NCBI GenBank assembly: GCA_009776345.1
Contig: WRLS01000032.1
Location: forward strand, 1 to 15,401
From: Oscillospiraceae bacterium
GTDB lineage: Bacteria; Bacillota; Clostridia; Oscillospirales; Ruminococcaceae
Direction of reading: 5' to 3'
DNA: 15,401 nucleotides
Shown here: one piece after another, positions 1 to 6,676 of the stretch
Layout: the number at the start of each line of letters is the position of its first letter
How positions within the stretch are numbered: the first letter of the stretch is position 1
Translations under genes and position numbers: made by a program
The notes under the pieces: generated by a model
The model's database searches: none
What the model saw: only the letters and a program-made list of their open reading frames with translations
Told to the model about the DNA's origin: nothing

Positions 1-59
1 GGTCGCGGGGTTTCTTAGGGGGCGAGCGGGGGCGGCGGCCCCCAGCCCCATAAGCCGCG

Positions 60-107
60 TTTTTCTTTGTTACTTTCTTTTTGGCGGGACAAAAAGAAAG
101 TAAATAA
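60..107. repeat. 48-bp hairpin repeat, copy 1
   Basis: A 13-bp perfect inverted repeat (arms 70-82 and 91-103, TTACTTTCTTTTT and its complement) encloses an 8-nt GC-rich loop. The whole 48-bp unit recurs at 139-186 with only two differences, both in the loop. It lies downstream of the minus-strand kinase. The stem is A/T-rich, so it is not a classical GC-rich terminator, although A and T tracts on both sides could still help end transcription. Function unknown. A short GC hairpin (28-43) lies just upstream. Confidence 0.8.
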
Positions 108-138
108 TTGCGTCGCGGAGCGCGCTACTGCAACCGTA

Positions 139-186
139 TTTTTCTTTGTTACTTTCTTTTTGGCGGCGCAAAAAGAAAGTAAATAA
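139..186. repeat. 48-bp hairpin repeat, copy 2
   Basis: Second copy of the unit at 60-107, in the same orientation and offset by 79 bp. Arms are 149-161 and 170-182, perfect over 13 bp, with loop GGCGGCGC instead of GGCGGGAC. The 31-bp spacer between the copies is GC-rich and is not itself repeated. Only two copies are visible in the window. Confidence 0.8.
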
Positions 187-227
187 ACGCGCTTCGTATT
201 ATATTCTACCTGCGAAACCCGTAAAGT

Positions 228-1829
228 TTAACAGCTATATTTCAGATATTCAATCGCCGCGCGCTCAATCGCCATGCCGGTAGCATACCGCTTCATAAAC
301 TCCGCGAAACCCGCGGCGGTTTTTTCGTCCGGCATCTCGGTAACGCTCTTTGCCCGCGCGAATATTTTCTGCGCCAAAAACGCGTCCAATGTTTCTCCGT
401 CGGCCTTCTCGCCCATATACGCCGCCAGCAGCGCAATGCCCCATGCGCCGCCCTCCCCGGCGGATTCCATGACGGACACAGGCACGCCCAGCGCCGAGGC
501 CATAAGCTTTTGCCCGACGCCCTCGGTTTTGAACAGGCCGCCGTGCCCCAGCAGATTTATCGGCTTTACTTTTTCTTTTTCCGTAAGTATCTCCATGCCG
601 GTTTTGAGCGTCGCCATCGCGGAAAAGAGCAGCGTGCGCATAAAATTCGCCAGCGTAAAGCTGCTTTCGGGCGTGCGCACAAAGAGCGGCCGACCTTCTT
701 CAAGCCCGTGAATATGCTCCCCGGAAAGATAATTGTAGGACAACAGCCCGCCGCAGTCCGCGTCGCCCTCAAGCGCTTTTTGATAGAGCCTGTCGTAAAG
801 CTCCGATTTTGTAAAGCTTGCCCCGACAGCCTCCGCCGCCTCCCCGAGAACACTGACCCAAGCGTCCAGGTCCGTTGTGCAGTTCCCCGCGTGTACCATC
901 GCAACGGGGCGGCCGCCCGGCGTAGTGACCATGTCCACCTCCGTGTAGAGCTTTGACAGCGGTTTTTCCAGTACAAGCATAGCGAAAATTGACGTCCCCG
1001 CCGAAATATTCCCCGTGCTATGTGCTACCGCGTTTGTGGCGACCATCCCTGTACCCGCGTCGCCCTCAGGCGGGCAAAACGGCACTCCCGGTTCAAACAC
1101 ACCGGATGGGTCGAGGAATTTCGCGCCTGCTTCGGTGAGCCTTCCGGCGCTTTCACCCGCGTTAAGATGCTTCGGCAGAATATCGCCGAGCTTTTTATTG
1201 AAGCCTTTTTGCGCGGCAAGGGCATCGAATTTCTCCATCATTTCACGGTTGTAGCAGAAATTTTCACTGTCGAAGGGGAACAGGCCGGACGCGTCGCCGA
1301 CACCCAGCACATTCCCGCCCGTAAGCCTATAATGCACATACCCCGCCAGTGTCGTAAGCTTGGCAATCGCGCCTATATGCGGCTCTTCATTTAAAATAGC
1401 TTGGTAAAGATGGGCAACGCCCCAGCGTTGCGGGATATTGAAGCCCAGCAATTTTGTCAGCAAATCGGCGGCACGGGCTGTAGTTGTGTTGCGCCAGGTC
1501 CTAAACGGCACGAGCTGGTTCCAATTTTCATCAAACGCCATGTAGCCATGCATCATGGCGGAAATGCCCATGCCGCCGACAGTCGTAAGCGCCGTCCCAT
1601 AACGCGACCGCACATCCCCCGCAAGCAAAGCAAAGCAAGCCCGAAGCCCGATTTCAACCTCATCCAAGCTGTATGTCCATATTCCGTCAACCGGGCTGCT
1701 TTCCCAGTCATGCGCGCCCGAGGCAAGTATTGCACCGTCCCCGCCGATCAGGACCGCTTTTATGCGCGTTGACCCAAGCTCGATGCCCAGATATGTTTCC
1801 CCGCGGATTACCGCCTGTTTTGCGTCCAT
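228..1829 (-). CDS. FGGY-family carbohydrate kinase (pentulokinase-like)
   Basis: ATP-dependent sugar kinase of the FGGY family, cytoplasmic, probably phosphorylating a pentulose or similar keto-sugar; the exact substrate cannot be read from sequence. The first fold starts with the phosphate-binding strand YLGIELGSTRIKAVLI near residues 13-28. A central block GDAGTGMVATNAVAHSTGNI and the C-terminal FGGY_C part with LLGHGGLFKTEGVGQ and SAGEGGAWGIALLA complete the actin-like ATPase architecture. From the chosen start the product is 533 residues, a normal length for the family. An in-frame ATG ten codons upstream (1859) is possible, but the GGGAGGGG ribosome site at 1836-1843 sits 6 nt before the ATG at 1829, so the shorter form is preferred. 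It stands alone on this strand and is divergent from the flavodoxin-like gene. No isomerase, epimerase or transporter neighbour helps assign a sugar. Confidence 0.9.
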   Translation of the reverse strand: MDAKQAVIRGETYLGIELGSTRIKAVLIGGDGAILASGAHDWESSPVDGIWTYSLDEVEIGLRACFALLAGDVRSRYGTALTTVGGMGISAMMHGYMAFDENWNQLVPFRTWRNTTTARAADLLTKLLGFNIPQRWGVAHLYQAILNEEPHIGAIAKLTTLAGYVHYRLTGGNVLGVGDASGLFPFDSENFCYNREMMEKFDALAAQKGFNKKLGDILPKHLNAGESAGRLTEAGAKFLDPSGVFEPGVPFCPPEGDAGTGMVATNAVAHSTGNISAGTSIFAMLVLEKPLSKLYTEVDMVTTPGGRPVAMVHAGNCTTDLDAWVSVLGEAAEAVGASFTKSELYDRLYQKALEGDADCGGLLSYNYLSGEHIHGLEEGRPLFVRTPESSFTLANFMRTLLFSAMATLKTGMEILTEKEKVKPINLLGHGGLFKTEGVGQKLMASALGVPVSVMESAGEGGAWGIALLAAYMGEKADGETLDAFLAQKIFARAKSVTEMPDEKTAAGFAEFMKRYATGMAIERAAIEYLKYSC

Positions 1830-1859
1830 GAGAATCCCCTCCCGCTTCATTCTATCCAT

Positions 1860-1888
1860 ATTTTACATTATCGGGGAGGGAAAGTCTA
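1860..1888 (-). promoter_or_regulatory. Possible promoter of the FGGY kinase
   Basis: Read on the minus strand, TAGACT (1888-1883), a 17-nt spacer and TAAAAT (1865-1860) form a weak sigma-A-like promoter just upstream of the kinase start. Match to consensus is only partial, and a start point here would leave a short leader. Confidence 0.3.
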
Positions 1889-1917
1889 TAGAAACATATA
1901 CAAATGCCGCGAATTTA

Positions 1918-1926
1918 TGATACAAT
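1918..1926 (+). promoter_or_regulatory. Extended -10 promoter of the flavodoxin-like gene
   Basis: TGATACAAT is an extended -10 element (TGN followed by a near-consensus hexamer) about 50 nt upstream of the ATG. No convincing -35 box is seen, which is tolerated by extended -10 promoters. Confidence 0.45.
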
Positions 1927-1977
1927 ATACCCGGTACATACAGCACGTCAAATAACCCCCGAAAGGACGGCGCAAAA

Positions 1978-2553
1978 ATGAAAGTTATCACCGTTACAGG
2001 CAGCCCGCACAAAAACGGCAACACAAACAAGGTCATCGCGGCAATTTCCAAGGGCGCGCGGGAGGCAGGGCATGAGGTCATCCATTATGACGTAAACGAT
2101 ATAAACCCCGTTACTTGCCAAGGCTGCCTTGAATGCCGCAAGCATAACTGCGACTGTGTTGTGGACGACGGGCTGAAAAGCTATTTCCCGCTGCTGCATG
2201 AAGCCGGCGCGCTTGTCGTAGGCGGACCGATTTACGCGGGCGGCTTGAGCGGCAATTTGATCTCCTACATGAACCGCCACTACAGTATGCTCGACCGCGA
2301 CTGGAAAGTCCGCCTGCCCGCGGGGATACAGCTTATCGGCGTTGTGTCCCAGGGCCGTGCCGAGCCGGGCGAATACGCGGATTTCGCGAAATGGTTCTTC
2401 GACGATTTTGTCCGCCGCGATATGCAGTGGATCGAAACATTTTACGCCTGCGGCAACGGCCCCATCGACCAAACAGACCCCGCGCTCCTTGAAAAAGCAT
2501 ACGCGCTCGGGAAAGCGCTGGCGGCGCGGAGCGCCACAGGTTTTAGGATTTAG
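1978..2553 (+). CDS. Flavodoxin-family NAD(P)H-dependent FMN oxidoreductase, iron-sulfur flavoprotein-like
   Basis: Small cytoplasmic FMN-binding redox protein of 191 residues. The N-terminal strand and phosphate loop GSPHKNGNTNKV (residues 8-19) bind FMN phosphate, and VVGGPIYAGGLSGNLISYMNR is the second flavin loop typical of FMN_red/flavodoxin_2 proteins. Cysteines 47, 50, 53 and 58 fit the CX2CX2CX4C pattern of iron-sulfur flavoproteins, so a 4Fe-4S cluster is possible; simpler FMN reductases can carry part of this motif. Ribosome site AAAGGA (1962-1967) supports the ATG at 1978. The last ten codons (roughly LAARSATGFRI) and the TAG stop lie in sequence that recurs as an intergenic repeat at 15305-15359, so the native C-terminus has probably been replaced by repeat-encoded residues. 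Electron partner and substrate are unknown. Confidence 0.85.
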   Translation: MKVITVTGSPHKNGNTNKVIAAISKGAREAGHEVIHYDVNDINPVTCQGCLECRKHNCDCVVDDGLKSYFPLLHEAGALVVGGPIYAGGLSGNLISYMNRHYSMLDRDWKVRLPAGIQLIGVVSQGRAEPGEYADFAKWFFDDFVRRDMQWIETFYACGNGPIDQTDPALLEKAYALGKALAARSATGFRI

Positions 2554-2632
2554 GTTTCAGGTTTTAGGAAAAGGATGGTGCGGCAAATTCCTTCCCTTCC
2601 TATATCCCGGGTCCTAAAACCTCAATCCTGCT
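2537..2632. repeat. TTAGG-rich inverted-repeat element, copy C
   Basis: The left arm repeats CAGGTTTTAGGA-like units and the right arm carries the complementary TCCTAAAACC and CAATCCTG units, around a core beginning AAGGATGGTGCGGCAAATT. Positions 2537-2575 are identical over 39 nt to 15321-15359. A related core with the same ATGGT-CG-CAAATT framework occurs at 4480-4510. The copy begins inside the coding end of the flavodoxin-like gene and fills the gap to the lactate permease. Confidence 0.85.
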
Positions 2633-2648
2633 GTAAAGGATGATACAT

Positions 2649-4292
2649 ATGTACGCTTTACTGGCAATCGCCCCGATCCTCCTCGCCGTTGTTCTAATGG
2701 TGGGCCTTAACGTGAAATCCGGCAGGGCCATGTTTGCTGCGTGGTTTTCCGGCGCGGTTATCGCGGCTGTATTTTGGGGGCTGGAGGTTTTTCACGCGGC
2801 GGCATATACGGTTTTCGGCTTTCTTGTTTCGATAGATACGGTTGTTATCGTATTCGGGGCGATTTTACTGCTGAATGTTTTAATCGAGCTGAAATATATC
2901 GCAGCTATCGGGAACGGCTTCAGCGGTATTACCAATGACAGGCGCATACAGATTTTGATTGTCGGCTGGCTGTTTACCTGTTTTATTGAGGGGGCGGCGG
3001 GCTTCGGCACTCCCGGCGCGCTTGCCGCGCCTTTGCTGGTGGGGCTTGGCGTGCCGCCTTTTGTCGCGGGGCTGTCAACGCTTATCGCAAACAGCGCGCC
3101 TGTGGCCTTCGGTGCAGTCGGGATCCCGCCGATAACCGGGATGGGCACCATTTTGCCGAGTATCCGGCAGAACTTCCCCGATGTTGACCCCGCCGCCTTT
3201 GCCGCGCAGTTTTATTCCAGGCTGGCGCTTACCAATGTATTTATCGGCACATTTGTGCCTGTTTTGCTTATCATGACCGTTGCCGCCTCTGACGGCAGGA
3301 AAAACGGCATCAAGGCCGCTGTGCCGATGCTTCCGCTGTGTATACTTTCCGGCCTTGCGTTTACCGTGCCGTCCTATCTGATCGCGACATATATCGGCCC
3401 GGAAATGCCGTCAATGATGGGCGCGCTGATCGGGCTTGTCATCATAGTGACCGCAGTAAAAAAAGGCTTCCTCGTCCCCGCCGAGGTATGGCGGTTCCGC
3501 GACGACCCAATCACCGAAATCCCTTCAGGCAAAGGCGGCGTGCCGCTTCTTACCGCGTGGTCGCCCTACATAATTATCGCGCTTATTTTAACAGTGACAA
3601 GGCTGCCGTGGCTGCCTGTCCGCGCGTGGATAAACGACCCGGCGCGCGCGATATCTGTCAGCAGCATTTTCGGCTTTGAGGGCATTGACTGGAGCTGGCG
3701 GTTTTTGGGCAACCCCGGCTTATTCCCGTTTATATTTGTCGCCGCCGCGTTTATGCTTGCCGGCGGGATGAAGGCCCCCGCCGTAAAAACGGCGCTTAAA
3801 AAGACCGCCGGGCAGATAAAAAACGCCGTCATCGCGCTTTTGTTCGGGGTCGCGCTGGTGCAGCTTATGCGCTATACAAACTACAGCAACCCCACAGGCG
3901 CGCTTGAGGCAATGACAACCGAGGTCGCAAAGTCGCTGGCTTCAATCTTCGGCGGGATGTATCCGCTGGTATCCCCGCTGGTGGGGGCATTCGGCGCGTT
4001 TGTTTCCGGCTCCAATACTGTTTCAAATGTTATGTTTATGGTTTTACAGTTCCAGGCGGCGCTGCTGGTCGGACTGCCCACTGTGATGATCGCGGTTGCG
4101 CAGTCGCTTGGCGGCGCGATCGGCAATATGGTCTGTGTTCATAATGTTGTCGCGGTTACTGCAACAACCGGCGCACAGGGCAAAGAGGGCAAGCTAATCG
4201 CGGCGGCGGCGCTGCCATGCGTTATTTACTGCCTTTTGGTTTCCGGCGTGCTGTTTTTATATTTGGCGGCAGGGCTGGGGTGGGTGGCATAA
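2649..4292 (+). CDS. lctP: L-lactate permease, LctP family
   Basis: Integral membrane lactate:proton symporter (or a related 2-hydroxy acid carrier) of the LctP family. The protein is 547 residues, the usual family length, and almost wholly hydrophobic, with about a dozen membrane segments. The family signature FIEGAAGFGTP lies at residues 112-122, followed by ALAAPLLVGLGVPP and IANSAPVAFGAVGIPP. The C-terminal half has the conserved FGGMYPLVSPLVGAFGAFVSGSNTVSN segment and AQSLGGAIGNM. The ATG at 2649 is preferred because AAAGGA (2635-2640) lies 8 nt upstream; the in-frame ATG at 2640 overlaps that ribosome site. It may be read through from the flavodoxin-like gene, since only repeat DNA separates them and no separate promoter is obvious. 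No lactate dehydrogenase or lut genes adjoin it. A repeat begins one base after its stop. Confidence 0.95.
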   Translation: MYALLAIAPILLAVVLMVGLNVKSGRAMFAAWFSGAVIAAVFWGLEVFHAAAYTVFGFLVSIDTVVIVFGAILLLNVLIELKYIAAIGNGFSGITNDRRIQILIVGWLFTCFIEGAAGFGTPGALAAPLLVGLGVPPFVAGLSTLIANSAPVAFGAVGIPPITGMGTILPSIRQNFPDVDPAAFAAQFYSRLALTNVFIGTFVPVLLIMTVAASDGRKNGIKAAVPMLPLCILSGLAFTVPSYLIATYIGPEMPSMMGALIGLVIIVTAVKKGFLVPAEVWRFRDDPITEIPSGKGGVPLLTAWSPYIIIALILTVTRLPWLPVRAWINDPARAISVSSIFGFEGIDWSWRFLGNPGLFPFIFVAAAFMLAGGMKAPAVKTALKKTAGQIKNAVIALLFGVALVQLMRYTNYSNPTGALEAMTTEVAKSLASIFGGMYPLVSPLVGAFGAFVSGSNTVSNVMFMVLQFQAALLVGLPTVMIAVAQSLGGAIGNMVCVHNVVAVTATTGAQGKEGKLIAAAALPCVIYCLLVSGVLFLYLAAGLGWVA

Positions 4293-4293
4293 A

Positions 4294-4339
4294 TAGAAAT
4301 TAGAAAATAGGAATTAGGAATTAGGAAGGGAAGGAATTT
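4294..4339. repeat. TTAGGAA-rich flank of repeat copy A
   Basis: Short direct repeats of TAGAAATTAG and AATTAGGAATTAGG start one base after the lactate permease stop. Positions 4301-4340 match 6458-6497 at 39 of 40 bases, and 4294-4316 match 4449-4471 exactly. The end, GGAAGGGAAGGAATTTG, is the reverse complement of the right part of copy C, showing that the modules are shuffled between elements. Confidence 0.85.
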
Positions 4340-4415
4340 GTAGGGTCGGGGTTCCATCCCCGACCGCGAATAATCGATTCGCCTTTGACGGTCGGGCATG
4401 GAAGCCCGACCCTAC
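4340..4415 (+). repeat. 76-bp double-hairpin module (R2), orientation 1
   Basis: The ends form two hairpins, each with an 8-bp stem: GGTCGGGG/CCCCGACC with loop TTCCAT, and GGTCGGGC/GCCCGACC with loop ATGGAA. The loops are complementary, so the whole module can also fold as one long stem. A third small hairpin, GCGAAT/ATTCGC, sits in the centre. The reverse complement of 6497-6572 matches at 72 of 76 bases. The architecture resembles paired REP units (REPIN/BIME), but no REP-type transposase gene is in the window. Confidence 0.85.
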
Positions 4416-4448
4416 AACTCCCCCTGTCACTCCGTGACATCCCCCGGA
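4416..4448. repeat. Short C-rich hairpin module
   Basis: CTCCCCC and ATCCCCC flank a 6-bp stem TGTCAC/GTGACA (4425-4430 and 4434-4439) with a TCC loop. It joins copy A to copy E in the repeat patchwork. Modules of this look are common between genes in Clostridia (recalled, not searched). Confidence 0.5.
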
Positions 4449-4535
4449 TAGAAATTAGAAAATAGGAATTAGAAATTAGTAAGGGATGGTACGACAAATT
4501 TCTTCCTTTCCTATTTTCTATTTCCTAATTCCTAG
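4449..4535. repeat. TTAGG-rich inverted-repeat element, copy E
   Basis: About 87 bp with arms rich in GAATTAG/CTAATTC units around a core AAGGGATGGTACGACAAATT, the same framework as copy C (2570-2600). The first 23 nt duplicate the start of copy A. It forms an imperfect long hairpin and contains stop codons in several frames on both strands. No open frame worth calling is present. Confidence 0.8.
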
Positions 4536-4584
4536 CTACTATATGGGGAGGTGGCGCGTAGCGCCGGAGGGAGGGAGAAAGGGC

Positions 4585-4632
4585 AAAACACCCGTCATCA
4601 CTGCGAGTGGTCGCAGTGATGACGGGTGTTTT
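4585..4632. terminator. Perfect 22-bp hairpin, bidirectional terminator-like
   Basis: Arms 4585-4606 and 4611-4632 are exact complements over 22 bp around a GTGG loop. The arm ends AAAA and TTTT give a U-tract in either direction, as in bidirectional rho-independent terminators. It lies between the lactate permease and the convergent sortase-type gene, where a two-way terminator would fit. The stem is unusually long and perfect for a plain terminator, so a mobile hairpin module is an alternative. It is followed by a GC hairpin (GGGCGGC 4637-4643 with GCCGCCC 4649-4655) of the intergenic repeat type. Confidence 0.65.
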
Positions 4633-4688
4633 ATACGGGCGGCAGATTGCCGCCCCTACGGTCTAAGGAACAATTCAAAAACAAAAAA

Positions 4689-4736
4689 CAAGCCGCCGCA
4701 AAACGATTATATATAATCGTTTTGCGGCAGCCTTTT
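4689..4736 (-). terminator. Terminator of the sortase-type surface protein gene
   Basis: A perfect palindrome at 4695-4728 (two 17-nt arms, no spacer) begins 21 bp beyond the minus-strand gene's stop. Read on the minus strand it is followed by GGCTTG and then a T-rich stretch (TTTTTTGTTTTTG), fitting a rho-independent terminator. Confidence 0.75.
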
Positions 4737-4749
4737 GCATTGTCTTTTT

Positions 4750-5280
4750 CTACTTCTTCTTTCGGGCAAACGGTACAGCGGCAAGGATTGCCGCGCCCGC
4801 CGCCATCATCGGCAGTGCCATGCCTGCCGCGCCGGTGTTGGGGTTGACTGCTGCGCCAATGCCTTCTACGCCGCCAATCCCGGGGGACTGCGTGTGGGGG
4901 GCGCTGCCGTCCATTGTATCCGCCGCTTCACGCTCCAGGCGGGCTTCGTACTCTGCCTGGGTTTCGTTCTCAAGCATAGGCACATTGTCTACAGTAGCGG
5001 CCGCCGGGGCTACACGGAAGGCTTCGTCCTCCAAAAGGTCGTCGGGCATTTCTACATAGACCTCGCCGTATCTCGTGCCGAATGCGGGGCCGCCGCCCCT
5101 GCCGGTGGGATTGGCAATCCCGTCGTGCATTGCCTGGTAATCCTCCGTGCTGAACGCGGGCGGGGTGCCTGCCCCGGCGGAGTTCTGCTCCGGGAAAATT
5201 ATGTCTTCATCCGCAAAGGCGGTCAGTCCCGCCCCCGCCGCCACGATAGCCGCGAGTATAATCGCCGCAGTTACTTTCAT
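4750..5280 (-). CDS. Small secreted protein with sortase-like NPNTG C-terminal signal
   Basis: Unrecognised exported protein of 176 residues. A signal peptide (MKVTAAIILAAIVAAGAG..., residues 1-23) ends in an AFA cleavage-type motif. The mature part is acidic and low in complexity (Gly, Ala, Pro, Glu), has no cysteine, and contains ENETQAEYEARLEREA, a short predicted helix. The C-terminus has NPNTG at residues 146-150, then a hydrophobic stretch (MALPMMAAGAAILAAVPFA) and the tail RKKK. This is the classic order of a sortase sorting signal, with NPxTG in place of LPxTG, so covalent cell-wall anchoring is inferred. The AAGGAG site at 5289-5294 supports the ATG at 5280 over one six codons upstream. 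No sortase gene is in the window. Its ligand or role is unknown. Confidence 0.8.
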   Translation of the reverse strand: MKVTAAIILAAIVAAGAGLTAFADEDIIFPEQNSAGAGTPPAFSTEDYQAMHDGIANPTGRGGGPAFGTRYGEVYVEMPDDLLEDEAFRVAPAAATVDNVPMLENETQAEYEARLEREAADTMDGSAPHTQSPGIGGVEGIGAAVNPNTGAAGMALPMMAAGAAILAAVPFARKKK

Positions 5281-5336
5281 TGACAATTCTCCTTCCAAAA
5301 AATTGGTGTGCTTCTAGTTTGTCTGTACCGGGTAGG

Positions 5337-5366
5337 ATTATACATAGAATCTTACTGTGGCGTAAA
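5337..5366 (-). promoter_or_regulatory. Possible promoter of the sortase-type gene
   Basis: On the minus strand TTTACG (5366-5361), an 18-nt spacer and a perfect TATAAT (5342-5337) precede the gene by about 57 bp. The -35 match is weak. Confidence 0.4.
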
Positions 5367-5405
5367 TACTGGAAGTATATATTTATTTGCGGGGCGGTGT
5401 TTTTA

Positions 5406-6083
5406 ATGAGCGTTGCGTTTATCAGGACAATTATAATATATTTTTTGGTTATCGCGGCTTTGCGCATTATGGGCAAAAGGCAGCTCGGGGAGCTGCAGCC
5501 CTCCGAGCTTGTGGTGACGATACTTGTATCAAACCTCGCCACTATGTCAATCGAGGACAGCAACATCCCGCTGATGGGCACGGTGATGCCTATTTTTGTG
5601 CTGGTCAGCTGCGAGGTCTTATTGTCATACTTTATCCTGAAAAGCCCGATGACACAGAAGCTTATTTTCGGCAACCCGCGTATTGTCGTGCGAAATGGCG
5701 TCATAGACCAAAAAGAGCTGCGGAGCCTGCGCTGGACTGTGGAGGATATCTCCGAGCAGCTCAGGGCAGGCGGCGTGTTCGACATCAGCGAGGTTTCCAT
5801 GGCGATTGTCGAAACCTCCGGTAATCTTTCCGTTTATCAGAATTACCGCAGCCGCCCTATGAGCATCGAAATGGACGAAACGCGCAGCGGCGAGGACGAC
5901 CCGCCGATGGTTATGATCAGCGACGGCAAAATCGTCGAAGACACCTTAAACTACTGCGGCGTGGACAGGAAGTGGCTCGACGATACGCTCGGGCAAAAGC
6001 AGCTTGTCCCCAAAGACGTTTTTATCATGACCTGCAACAAAAAGCGCAGCTACACGATCATGGAAAAGGAGGGGCGTAAATGA
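5406..6083 (+). CDS. DUF421 (YetF-like) membrane protein
   Basis: Inner-membrane protein of 225 residues from the DUF421/YetF family, whose biochemical role is not established; some members are linked to spore or envelope functions. Three hydrophobic segments occupy about residues 4-80. The family hallmark RIMGKRQLGELQPSELV follows the first, and the conserved soluble domain (NPRIVVRNGVID..., LRWTVEDISEQLRAGGVFDISEVSMAIVETSGNLSV) follows the third. The frame is open back to 5280, but residues upstream of 5406 do not resemble the family and would overlap the divergent gene's start. The ATG at 5406 gives the normal family N-terminus, although its ribosome site (GGGGCGG) is only moderate. It overlaps the DUF4363 gene by 4 bp (ATGA), so the two are translationally coupled. 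Confidence 0.85.
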   Translation: MSVAFIRTIIIYFLVIAALRIMGKRQLGELQPSELVVTILVSNLATMSIEDSNIPLMGTVMPIFVLVSCEVLLSYFILKSPMTQKLIFGNPRIVVRNGVIDQKELRSLRWTVEDISEQLRAGGVFDISEVSMAIVETSGNLSVYQNYRSRPMSIEMDETRSGEDDPPMVMISDGKIVEDTLNYCGVDRKWLDDTLGQKQLVPKDVFIMTCNKKRSYTIMEKEGRK

Positions 6084-6460
6084 AGCGCGTGATAACTTCC
6101 TTGGTTCTGCTGCCCCTTATGCTGGGCTTCTCGCTGTTTTCAATGAATAAGGTTAATTATTTAGAGGGCGCGGTACTGCGCATGACAACAGAAATTTTAG
6201 AGGCGTCTAACGCGGAGGAAACCCGGCGGCTGATTGATGAGGTTGAAGGGCTGGTTTCCTTCTGGAAAAAAGAGGAGCGGGTCTTCAGGATATTGGTGCG
6301 GCACAACCAGGTGGAAAGCATCGGCATAGCAATCGCGCGGCTTCCCGCGCTCGCAAAGCATGGGTCAAAAAGCGACCTGCAATCCGAAGTGCTTGCAATC
6401 CGCTGGGAAATATCCGATATAAAAAATACAGAGGCGTTTAAGCTGGGGAATGTGTTCTAG
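6080..6460 (+). CDS. DUF4363 family protein
   Basis: 126-residue protein with one N-terminal membrane segment (VITSLVLLPLMLGFSLFSM) and a helical, charged remainder, matching the DUF4363 type often found directly after DUF421 genes in Clostridia. The ATG overlaps the DUF421 stop (ATGA) and has a strong AAGGAGG site. The helical part, with WKKEERVFRILVRHNQVESI near the middle, is the most family-like region. Function is unknown; the coupling suggests the two form a membrane complex. The TAG stop falls in the first bases of repeat copy B. Confidence 0.75.
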   Translation: MKRVITSLVLLPLMLGFSLFSMNKVNYLEGAVLRMTTEILEASNAEETRRLIDEVEGLVSFWKKEERVFRILVRHNQVESIGIAIARLPALAKHGSKSDLQSEVLAIRWEISDIKNTEAFKLGNVF

Positions 6461-6612
6461 AAAATAGGAATTAGGAATTAGGAAGGGAAGAAATTTGTAG
6501 GGGCGGGCTTCCATGCCCGACCGTCAAAAGCGAATCGCATATTCGCGGTCGGGGATGGAACCCCGACCCTACATCCCTTTCCTAAAACCTATAACCTAAA
6601 TCCTAAATCCTG
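6458..6612. repeat. Repeat copy B: TTAGGAA flank, inverted R2 module, CCTAAA arm
   Basis: The left flank (6458-6497) matches copy A's flank in the same orientation at 39 of 40 bases. The central 76 bp (6497-6572) is the R2 module in the opposite orientation to 4340-4415. The right arm (6573-6612) consists of CCTAAAACC and CCTAAATCC units complementary to the TTAGG arms of other copies. The element separates DUF4363 from the nucleoside phosphorylase promoter and may also act as a transcription stop. Confidence 0.85.
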
Positions 6613-6626
6613 CGAAGCCGCGCCGC

Positions 6627-6655
6627 TTGTACATTACAAAATTTATTGCTATAAT
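6627..6655 (+). promoter_or_regulatory. Promoter of purine nucleoside phosphorylase gene
   Basis: TTGTAC, a 17-nt spacer and a perfect TATAAT (6650-6655) lie just upstream of the gene. The implied start point near 6662 leaves a short leader that still includes the AAGGGGG ribosome site. Confidence 0.6.
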
Positions 6656-6676
6656 GGCAAAAAAGGGGGCGTTTTT

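Noticed and set aside
60..186. Possible CRISPR-like repeats
   Set aside because: Only two copies with one spacer, strongly self-complementary A/T-rich arms, and no cas genes; better described as intergenic hairpin repeats.
4486..4847. Short plus-strand open frames over the repeat patchwork
   Set aside because: They are made of hairpin modules or lie opposite the sortase-type gene and have no coding character.
5280..5405. Upstream extension of the DUF421 protein
   Set aside because: The 42 extra residues are not family-like, have no suitable ribosome site and would overlap the start of the divergent sortase-type gene.
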